DNA of 64,000 nt from Ottelia alismoides. Lineage: Eukaryota; Streptophyta; Magnoliopsida; Alismatales; Hydrocharitaceae. The stretch lies in contig JAZKJV010002619.1 in the NCBI GenBank assembly GCA_037367405.1, positions 124,001 through 188,000 on the forward strand, read 5' to 3'. The number at the start of each line of letters is the position of its first letter. The stretch's first letter is position 1. The notes beneath the pieces are model-generated. The model was not told the origin of the DNA, ran no database searches, and saw nothing but the letters and a program-made list of their open reading frames with translations. The translations under genes and the position numbers were made by a program. This document shows positions 55,783-64,000 of this stretch, one piece after another.

Positions 55783-58700
55783 TGTGAACCCCCGAGGATC
55801 CGGGTACCCGTTTACACACATTTCGCGTTACAACATTCATTCGCATTAGATCGCATAAGCTACGGAAATACAAGGAAATTTTTTTTTTGCGAATGAAATA
55901 ATTTCATCGGACATTCTCATCAACATTTACAAGCTCATAGAACAATTGTCACCAAAATCTTATTTCATTAACTTCCATATATTTTACATGTACAAGGTCT
56001 GATGTCATACAGTATATCCCAAAAATCTGACTGAAGAGAAAGAAACATAATACAATATAAATTGAACAAAAATTGGCACAAAATAAACCATACCATTGGG
56101 TATAAATTTATCTCCTGAAATCACCAACCCACTACTGTGCTAAAGGCTCCTTGCCTGCCATGCGTGCAAGGAAGAAAAGGCGTCAGCGGGTGCTGGTACT
56201 TCCCATAAACTTATAAAATAACAGGCATTTATTATTTTCAAAAGAAAGCAAGTAGAAAGGCGAGAACAACTCAAATTAAAGCTTAATTCTACTTGCAAAT
56301 GAAAAAGGTTTCCAATTTCTAGTAAGCACATCTCATGATCAGCCCTTATCCCAACATTTCCCACATAAGCATATATCTATGGTAACTTGTTGATCATAAT
56401 TACATTTTTTTATTACTGAGAGATCATATTCATGGATTTTGATGATGGGGAAGATGAGATAAGAAGATATAATGATTTATTATTAAGTCTAGTGGATAGT
56501 CTGTGGTCTTGGTTCATGTGAAACCTCACACTATGACTCTAAGACTTGGGGAAAGTCTTAGGGTTGGGGTGCCTCCGTAGGCATGCGGTGTAGTATAATG
56601 CATCCTAACTAAGTTCCCAACACGTCCACTAGCTTATTAAGATTTCGAATTCAGATTATAGTCACTTCCATTTACTCAACTTAAACTGTGATCTTTATAG
56701 GGATTTCAAAACTGATTATAGTCACTTCTAATCATCTCAATTTTAATTGTGATTTCCTTGATTGTAACTCTCTCTCTCTCTGATGTAACTCTCGATGATG
56801 TAGATATAGATGTAGATATTGATGATCTGGATGTAGAATCGCCAAGTCTGTTGGCGAAAGAAAAACTCAAGTGGTGAAGAAGCCAACAAAAGGGCTCTTC
56901 CGTCTCGCCCTCTAATTGGAAGGACGGTCCAATAGAGGGATAGGTCTAACTCCCAAACTACGCCACTGAGACGGGTGAGAGGGACTTTCCGGAAAAGTCG
57001 CTCTAGAAAAACAGCCCGACCGATAACGGGCAACCGAGCTCGTACATAAAACTGAAAAACCAGGATCCCCCGCCTGGGTATCCTAAAACAGGGTCAGCGG
57101 AACTGGTCTAAAATCGGGATCCCAACGAGGCGTAAAAACACTGCGAGCTCGCGTAAAAACCAAAAAGGGACTGGGATCCTAGACCCGCGCACTTGGCGGC
57201 CGCTGCCCTAACTGGGCTTCCTATCTCCCGCCCAGTTGAGAGTCACCGCGCTCTCGCACAGTCAAGTGTAAAAGTCACCTTGACCGGCACTTTATTAGCA
57301 GTCCTGATTGATATTATCATTACTTGATTCCTCATCCTTTCTCTTTTTCTTACGGTTGACTATAATGATCTATGTCTTTTATTCGTAAGAATCATAACCT
57401 TATCAATAGTGATCTATATTAAGAGATGATAGTTCAAGGATCAATTGTCTGAATATTGTCGTTACTCGTATATTTCAATTCTCTTCTATAAGGTAATGAT
57501 TTCAAATCTTATTTTTGTCAAGGCAAGATCTTTGATTCAAGACTTGAATGTTTAGCACTGCTATGTTTAAAAGATTTGTATATTTCGGGTTTACAGACCT
57601 TGATATACAATCCTTAAGAAGGAAATTGGTGTTGCAAGGTAGATTTATGTTTAAGAGCAAAATTCTGAGATGGTTGAATACTGGAGCTTCTCAGGTACTA
57701 ATACAAGTCTTATGGATGTGATATTACTTATGAACGCCACTCAAAGGTAACAACCCATATTCGTAATATTTGACAGTGCCACTAAGAACCAACAATTACT
57801 AATAAATTTAAATCCCAGATGAATTCGAATAAATTGATGTGAAGAGTCTTATTTTAATATGAAAGGATTTTCTTGGATATTCCAGAGATGAAACTAAGGT
57901 GTCACAACAATCACAAGCTAATGATAGAAGTCGTGGGATTTGATTAGGAACCTAAAATGGTTGTTTATGCTAAACAATGATGGGGTGGTGAATGAAATTC
58001 TGCTTTATAATAAGTATTTATTTGAAAGATGTTTACTTTCAACTCATTTCCCACCATGCTAAAACAATACCATGAGGATTTGAGGTAACTCAAGGAAAAA
58101 GGTAGAACTTTATTTAGATTTTTAAGCACTGTTATAAGAGATATAACTGAAAGTGTAACAGATAATGCTACTAACTACAAAATTGTATATTCTTAAAAAA
58201 ACTACAATAAGGAATTCACGAAGATTTGCATGTTAATACTGTTACATATTAACGAAGGCATATAATTGATAAGTCTTTATTCAGCAAGATAACATTGTAT
58301 TTCCTAACACATGGGCTCTAAAGGATTTACAACCGGAGATCTATGATCAACAATAAAATAAAATAAGTGTTTAATACAAGTAATTTCTCTCCCTCGCATA
58401 TCCAGGATTCTCTACTGTCTTGATAGATTATGATCATTTTCAACTTTTGTATCAAAGATATTAAGCATTTGTTTTTTTTTTCACTCGATAATAGCTATAG
58501 GTGGTGAAATCCATATGAGCAGGAGTTCTGGAAAGCTTGAATTGATAATATACTAGGGATGCCATCTGTTAAATGAAAATCACCATAATGAGCAGAATTT
58601 CTGGAATTGTGTGAATTTATACTATAGTCAGAATGTCATCTTGAAAAATGATCAAAATTTTTGAACAGAATTTCTGGAGATGCATGCTTCATACTATATT

Positions 58701-60332
58701 CAGGATGGCTTATCTGATTGAAGATTAAGATCATGTATAGCAGCAAAAAGGAGCATGGGATTGTAGAAAAGATCTAGTATAACATGCATGCAAGGCAGCA
58801 AAAGAATTGGAGGGTTGTACATATAAATTTTCACTTCATGATGGAGGAGAATAACACATGCAAGAGCTGCTACAGTTCTGAATTTGGCTCCAGCAATAGA
58901 ATATAGTTTACATTCCCACAAAATTTCAGAACTTTAAATTTCCTCTTAATTCCAGTCCCAAACCCTCAATCAACAGGGAATAAATTGTGCAAAAGCAAGT
59001 AATAGGGCAACAAGAGAAGAGTGTTGAATGCACAAGCATGACAGCAAAATGGGGTATAGGATAGTACCTCTCAAAATCCTCAAGTTGAAAGGAGAAGAGT
59101 TGCATGCAGTTGCTTCCACAGTGACTGGACAGCAGCAGGAGGCCTCTTTGGAGCAGTCCAAGCCTTGGATGTAGCAGATCCTACTGTTTGGACAGCAATT
59201 GCAGGGACTCCAGGAAGTCTTTCAGCACTAGAAATGTCTACAGGATCGACTGCTTGCAGCAGTGGATCCAAATCCCCAAATTTCCAGCAACAATTGAGAG
59301 GAGGTGGGATGGAAACCCTCTTCCGTTGGAGACTTTGTGAGGGAAATTTGGGGGGAAGAAGTGAGAAAAATAAAGAGTAGAAAGATGAGGAGTGACTTGT
59401 TCATGCTTGGCAGCAATACGAAGAGCTATGGATTGTACCTGTTAGATCCTGACTCGTAGCAGATTTTACATGCAAGTAGTTCCAAGAACAGTGGCTACTG
59501 TTCGGTGGTCTGGAAAGACGGTTTGAGATATTCTTTGGCTGGAAATAACAGCAATCATCTCAGAAAAGAGGAGGATGCTCGTTGGATTTGGGGAAATTAA
59601 AAGGAAAGAAGAAGAAATGGTAAAAGCAAGGAGAAATAGGGGAGAAGATATCGTGGAAATGTAAGAAGATTAAAGAAACGAAGGGGGACATGGGCCGATA
59701 TTAATAAGGTGGGAAGATTTCCTTTATTGACATGTGTAAAGCTTTTGAAGCCATTTGGAGGGGTTGAAATGCCCAAGTGGGGAAAATAAAACGAAAAGGT
59801 TGTGGTGCTGTACTGTACGGTAGCTGGAAATAATATATATATATATTTATTTAGTTCATTTATTTGAGATGTTTAAATATGTCCGTACTTGCTCCACGGA
59901 TGTCGGTTTTCGACACACAATGACTCGTTGTGATCGTCTCTGAACGACGATCAAAATGAGTATAATATTCATATATTTTCGGTCGAGTTTTGAATATCCG
60001 AAATTTTCGGATACGGATTATGTTTAAGGTTAAATTTTACGATTTAAAAATATCAAACGTCCTCCGATTGACGAACGGTCGATTTCGTTGGTCTTGTATC
60101 GTCGAATCGGATCTAATGACGTTCCGTTCGTTTTGTGGTTTCCGAATTTACGTCGCGGCTTTTTCACGGCACGCATTACGATGCGGTCGATTTTTGGTTG
60201 ATTTCATCCGCACGACTTTTGATTCACGATCAGTTGATCGTTTTAGGTTGTTTGACATTGACAAACAACTTTATTGGATTAATTGGACTCAAATCGGGTC
60301 GGGTTCGGGGTTAGCGGATTCCGGATGTTACA
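55783..60332 (-). mobile_element. Gypsy (Tekay/Del-like) 3' LTR, copy C (4.55 kb)
   Basis: The plus strand runs TGTGAACCCC (55783) to GGATGTTACA (60332), so on the minus strand it begins TGTAACATCC, a start common in plant Tekay/Del LTRs. It lies 3' of the minus-strand pol ending at 60516, which fixes the orientation of all three LTR copies. It shares with A and B the GC-rich block (56838-57300, here with TCCCGCCCAGTTGAG). It also shares a G/A-rich stretch with CAGCAG repeats (58900-59500) and the CCTCCGATTGACGAACGGTC block (60062-60081). The frames inside (for example 56743-57033, 59165-59380) are not conserved. The five bases TCTCT before 55783 would be its target copy. Confidence 0.92.
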
Positions 60333-60515
60333 AATATAAAAACCTCAAAGGGAGTCTCGTCCTCGAGACTCGAGTTAAGGCTAATCGGTGTCTTGTTTGA
60401 ATTTCATATGTCCATAAAAACCTCAAAGGGTTTTGAACTCATAAAAACCTCAAAGAGAAAGCAAGCCATATATTTATCATGTATCTAGTTACAAAAGCTT
60501 GTTTTGATGATTACG
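60333..60515 (-). repeat. Three copies of a 17-bp motif between pol and 3' LTR
   Basis: ATAAAAACCTCAAAGGG occurs at 60336-60352 and 60414-60430, and with one change (AGA) at 60441-60457. On the minus strand this is a CCCTTTGAGGTTTTTAT repeat immediately upstream of the LTR, where a polypurine tract is expected. A normal purine-only tract is not visible. Confidence 0.8.
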
Positions 60516-60932
60516 TCAGAAAAGTTGCGGGTATCGTGCCCGCATGTTGGCTTCGGTCTCCCACGTCGCTTCCTCGACGCCATGTCGGTGCCACAAGACC
60601 TTGGCCAATGGAATCTTCTTGTTGCGAAGCTTCTTCACAGCATGGTCAAGTATCTGGACTGGCTTCTCCTCATAAGTCAGATCGGGCTCCACGTCAAGAT
60701 TCTCGTAGTTGATGACGTGTCGAGGATCGTGCACATACTTCCTCAGGTTGGATACGTGGAAGACATCATGGATAGCTGAAAGATGTGGAGGAAGGGCTAC
60801 TCGGTAGGCCACTTTCCCCACTCTCGCAAGAATCTCGAATGGTCCAACGTATCGTGGCGCCAGCTTGCCACGAACACCAAATCTCTGCACTCCCTTCATG
60901 GGAGATACACGGAGGAATACCCAATCTCCCAC
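60516..60932 (-). pseudogene. Gypsy integrase C-terminus with chromodomain-like end
   Basis: It is open after the intron acceptor at 60933. VGDWVFLRVSPMKGVQRFG then GKLAPRYVGPFEILARVG is the GPY/F module. HDVFHVSNLRKYVHDP then leads to a chromodomain-like end (VQILDHAVKKLRNKKIPLAK, VLWHRHGVEEATWETEANM). This arrangement is characteristic of chromoviruses of the Tekay/Del group, whose chromodomain is thought to steer integration into heterochromatin. It ends RARYPQLF-stop at 60516. No damage is seen in this part. Confidence 0.93.
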
Positions 60933-61008
60933 CTGTAATTTATGGGAATGCCATTAGTATAAGGTTTAACTAATTTCACAAAAGGAGTAATAGGAAAGTA
61001 TTGGATAC
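60933..61008 (-). other. Intron-like 76-bp interruption in gypsy pol
   Basis: On the minus strand the coding sequence ...DLEFQ ends with CAG, then GTATCC opens the interruption. It is T-rich, contains TACTAAT about 25 bases before its end, and closes with AAATTACAG, after which VGDWVFL resumes. Removing 76 bases keeps the frame exactly; leaving them shifts the frame and gives stops. Donor, branch-point-like word, acceptor, AT content and length all fit a minimal plant intron. It lies between the integrase core and the GPY/F module. Confidence 0.75.
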
Positions 61009-61900
61009 CTGAAACTCCAAATCTCTTTTCCGACGGTCTGCATAGCTCTTCTGGCGGCTCTGTGCCGTCAGAAGCCTCCGTCTCACAAGATCAACAGCTC
61101 TCGCGATCTCTTCCAAGAGATCCACGGAATAGAGAGCGTGATCACCTACCTTCCGCCAACAGAGAGGTGTGAGGCATCTCCGCCCGTATAGGGCTTCGAA
61201 TGGTGCCATGTCAATGCTGGAGTGATAGCTGTTGTTGAACGTGAATTCCACCAAAGGCAAATGGTCCTTCCAGGACCCTTTCCACTCCAAAGTGCATGCG
61301 CGAAATAGATCCTCAAGCGTCTGAATGGTGCGCTCCCTCTGCCCATCTGTTTGCGGGTGATAGGCAGAACTCATCTTCAGCTCTGTCTGTAGTGCTGACA
61401 TGAACTGATGTCAATAATGTGAAGTAAACCTCGAATCTCTGTCAGACACCACCTCTCGTGGTATACCATGAAGTCTAATGATATTCTGTACATAGAGCTT
61501 GGCCAATCTAGATGGAGTGTAAGTCGTGTTGACAGGTATGAAATGGGCTGACTTGGTCAACCTATCAACAACGACCCAAATGGAATCATGGCCACCTGGT
61601 GTCTTCTGCAATCCTGTGACAAAATCCATAGAAATGCTCTCCCATTTCCACTCAGGAATGGGGAGAGACTGCAGTAATCCTGGTGGTCTCCTGTGCTCAG
61701 CCTTGACCATCTGACAGGTCATGCATCTGCTAACATGTAGCGCCACATCGCGCTTCATTCCATCCCACCAGAAATGTCGACGCAGATCATGGTACATCTT
61801 CGTACTGCCTGGATGGATAGATAACCGTGAACTGTGTGCCTCATCAAGAATGTCTCTGCGAAGCTGCTCATTATTAGGTACAACGACCCGTCCTGCCTTC
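61009..61900 (-). pseudogene. Gypsy integrase: zinc finger and DDE core, with in-frame TGA
   Basis: On the minus strand: [20 protein letters not shown] then [11 protein letters not shown] (H-H-C-C zinc module), then [15 protein letters not shown] (Asp 1), [23 protein letters not shown] (Asp 2) and MSSAYHPQTDGQRERTIQTL (the usual catalytic Glu position in TDGQ.ER). A TGA at 61411-61413 stands where family members have Trp, between the second Asp and MSAL. The frame is otherwise unbroken to the intron donor at 61008. Confidence 0.92.
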
Positions 61901-62560
61901 CATAAAATAGACTCCATCACAACAAAGTCATCAAATTCGTCCTTGACGGCGCACATGTATCTATCATGAATCCAAGGATCAGTCTTCTGGCCCTCTACAA
62001 TACGATCCCAAAGACTACTATATCGTGGAGGCACGGTAGTAGAAATGGATGCGCTCTCTTGAGGATGCCAATCTGTCAAAGCTGCAAGCGTATCCCATGT
62101 ACATAGCCAGTTCGCCGTACCATCAGCATGTGCTCTCCTGCTGAGTGCATCAACCACCACGTTTCCCTTACCAGGATGGTAAGAGATCGTGCAATCATAA
62201 TCCTTCAGCAGCTCGAGCCTGTTGCGCTGACTCATGTTCAGCTCCTTCTGATCAAAGATGTACTTCAGACTCTTGTGATCTGTGAAAATCTCGAAGTTCT
62301 CCCCATAAAGATAGTGGCGCTAGATCTTCAAGGCGAAGACAACTGCCGCCAACTCCAAGTCATGTGTGGGGTAGTTCCGCTCGTGCGGTCTCAACTGTCG
62401 TGATGCGTAAGCAATCACCTGTCCTCTTTGCATCAACACTGCTCCTAAACCTTCTCCAGATGCATCTGTGTAGACTGCATAGTCCTGAGTGCCTGAAGGA
62501 AGAGCGAGAATAGGCGCTGTAGTCAGCCTCTCCTTCAGTGTCTGGAAGGCCTGTTCACAT
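61901..62560 (-). pseudogene. Gypsy RNase H, with in-frame TAG
   Basis: The minus-strand sequence [18 protein letters not shown] (first catalytic Asp) is followed by [17 protein letters not shown] (Glu and the family's conserved block), then a TAG at 62320-62322 where the family has Trp. After it come [16 protein letters not shown] (third acid) and [19 protein letters not shown], the end of RNase H. A connecting segment runs to the integrase zinc finger. Apart from the TAG the frame is continuous with the integrase. Confidence 0.92.
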
Positions 62561-63300
62561 GAATCGTTCCAAATGAATGGAACTCCCTTCTGCGTCAACT
62601 GTGTCAGAGGACGAACGATGCGTGAAAATCCGTTGACAAAGCGTCTGTAATAGCCCGCTAATCCGAGGAAGCTCCGAATCTGCGTGACAGTCTTGGGCTG
62701 CTCCCAAGACATAACTGCATCTATCTTCGCAGGATCAACTGCAATGCCTGCTCCAGAAATGACATGTCCCAGAAATGAGACTTGGGACAACCAGAACTCA
62801 CATTTGCTCAACTTGGCATATAGCTTGTGCTCTCGCAATGTGTCCAAAACAATCCGTAGATCATTCGCATGATCCCATTCATTCCCGTGAATAGATGAGC
62901 ACATCATCGATGAACACCACTACAAACTTGTCCAAGTATGGACGGAAGATACAGTTCATCATCTCCATGAAAGCCGCAGGTGCATTGGTGAGCCCAAACG
63001 GCATCACCACAAACTCGTAGTGTCCATAGCGAGTACTGAAGGCTGTCTTCGGAATGTCCGACTCGCGAATCCTCAGTTGATGGTAGCCTGAGCGAAGATC
63101 GATCTTCGAGAAACCGAAGATCCCTGGAGCTGATCAAACAAATCATCGATACGTGGCAAAGGATAACAGTTTTTCACCGTTCTCTTGTTCAGTTGCCTGT
63201 AGTCAATACATAACCTCATGGATCCATCATTCTTCTTGACAAATAGAGCCGGAGCACCCCAAGGTGAAGTGCTCGACCTCACGAATCCCAAGTCAAGCAA
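62561..63300 (-). pseudogene. Gypsy reverse transcriptase, with frameshifts
   Basis: Landmarks on the minus strand: [52 protein letters not shown]; then, after a shift near 63110, the F.Q.P/AF region and an FIDD box near 62910-62900 in another frame; then [24 protein letters not shown] and [11 protein letters not shown]. At least two shifts (about 63110 and 62888) displace the palm segment. The FIDD catalytic box is still encoded. Confidence 0.9.
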
Positions 63301-63837
63301 CTCCTACAACTGCACCTTCAGCTCCCTCAACTCGGCTGGTGCCATGCGATAGGGTGTCATAGAGATCGGTTGTGTATCTGACAGCAATGTGATCTCGAAC
63401 TCGATCTCTCTCAGGAGGTAATCTTATTAACTCATCAGGAAACACGTCTGGGTATTCTGATACTACTCGAATGTCCTGTATCATCGGCTCCTGATCAGAT
63501 ACCTCCCGAACACATGCAAGGTAGGAATCGCAACCCTGGTCAACAAGTCGCTGTGCTCGCAGCACTGAAATGTACTCCATGTGTGGAGTCATGTACAGTA
63601 CCCTCAAGAGTGAACTCGGGTAAATCTGGAATTTTGAAGACAATCATCTTCATAAAGCAATCAACAAGTGCATGGTGAGCGGATAACCAAATCCATGCCT
63701 AAAGGAGCAAGTAGTCTCGAAGCAAGAAAAGAATACGTCGCACCCGAATCAAATAAAACATGGAAAGGTCGGTAAGAGTAGTCAGTATGTGTGCTAGTTG
63801 GTTAGTCATCTCTTGGTCTGGTCGGGATGACATGGCT
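63301..63837 (-). pseudogene. Gypsy protease and protease-RT linker
   Basis: On the minus strand DSGA (codons at 63739-63750), followed by TYSFLASRLLAPLGM, is the aspartic protease active site. The linker follows ([36 protein letters not shown]), the usual run into RT. A stop separates the two near 63640, and a frameshift lies near 63385. Confidence 0.82.
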
Positions 63838-64000
63838 CTGCATGAGAACCATAACTAGTCATATAAGTACCATTTGAAGATACTTATAATATATGTTTTT
63901 TCTCTTCTTGGGATATAATATGAAAATTAATGAAATTGGTGACAACTGTGGTATTTGAATATGAATGTCATATTTCCCTTCTCGGACTCATGACAAGTCG
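63838..64000 (-). other. AT-rich intron-like stretch upstream of gypsy protease
   Basis: On the minus strand coding potential stops and the sequence is AT-rich, ending GGTTCTCATGCAG at 63838 before AGCCATGTCATCCC, from where protease-side coding resumes. This looks like the 3' end of a second intron, whose donor would lie outside the window. It could instead be an insertion or a decayed gag end. Confidence 0.4.

Noticed and set aside
60516..64000. Endogenous pararetrovirus (caulimovirus-like) as alternative for the RT region
   Set aside because: An integrase with H-H-C-C and DDE motifs, a chromodomain-like end and flanking LTR make it Ty3/gypsy. No movement-protein-like sequence was seen.
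1..64000. CRISPR arrays, bacterial operons, rRNA genes, tRNA genes
   Set aside because: No spaced direct repeats of CRISPR type, no ribosome-binding-site organisation and no rRNA-like blocks. The only tRNA-like A/B boxes found are in the SINE at 49093-49291.

Overview
The window looks like nuclear DNA of a flowering plant and is made almost entirely of transposable elements. Several LTR elements carry the plant-type primer site complementary to initiator tRNA-Met (TGGTATCAGAGC or close variants). The element families are plant-type Ty1/copia, chromodomain Ty3/gypsy (Tekay/Del-like), L1-type and RTE-type LINEs, hAT-like DNA elements, a Helitron-like element and a small SINE. I cannot name the species. 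I found no intact host gene. The only host-gene sequence I recognise is one exon (21462-21645, minus strand) resembling plant chloroplast protease SPPA.

Left part (1-17240): a copia element (Copia-1, plus strand) is the outermost layer. It is broken first by a very long gypsy LTR on the plus strand (LTR-A, 1-3692, cut by the window edge). It is broken again by a gypsy solo LTR on the minus strand (LTR-B, 3911-11478) with a perfect 5-bp target duplication (TCTAC). An RTE LINE (7486-11243, perfect 15-bp target duplication) lies inside LTR-B. A 432-bp hAT-like MITE (7927-8358, perfect 8-bp duplication) lies inside the RTE reading frame. Copia-1 resumes at 11479 and ends near 14030. A decayed minus-strand L1 follows (about 14165-17240).

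Middle (17241-36482): AT-rich sequence with a second decayed minus-strand L1 (about 19010-20540); the SPPA-like exon; a Helitron-like element (22862-26151); a 5'-truncated L1 with a 671-codon open frame (26165-28342); a long foldback MITE (30111-30499); an LTR-like block (30524-33179); and a truncated copia (Copia-2: 5' LTR, perfect PBS, broken gag) stopped by an L1 3' fragment.

Right-centre (36483-52135): a second nest. A diverged LTR pair in minus orientation (36483-36781 and 51822-52135) encloses a hAT-like element (37951-51085, 7/8 target duplication). Inside that lie a complete minus-strand copia (Copia-3, 38684-48979, TSD ATTTA), a complete plus-strand relative inserted in its gag (Copia-4, 42506-47658, TSD TCCTC), a SINE built partly from RTE sequence (49093-49291) and an L1 fragment (49425-50566).

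Right end (52136-64000): a minus-strand L1 3' fragment; a small non-autonomous LTR element (53504-55782) with a 371-aa ORF right after its primer site; and a minus-strand gypsy element with a 4.55-kb 3' LTR (LTR-C, 55783-60332) and a damaged pol (60516-64000). This pol is interrupted by a 76-bp sequence with all the marks of a spliceosomal intron. No element has an undamaged full set of genes. Most coding segments carry stops, frameshifts, duplications or lost catalytic residues, so this is a record of successive insertions rather than a set of cooperating genes.
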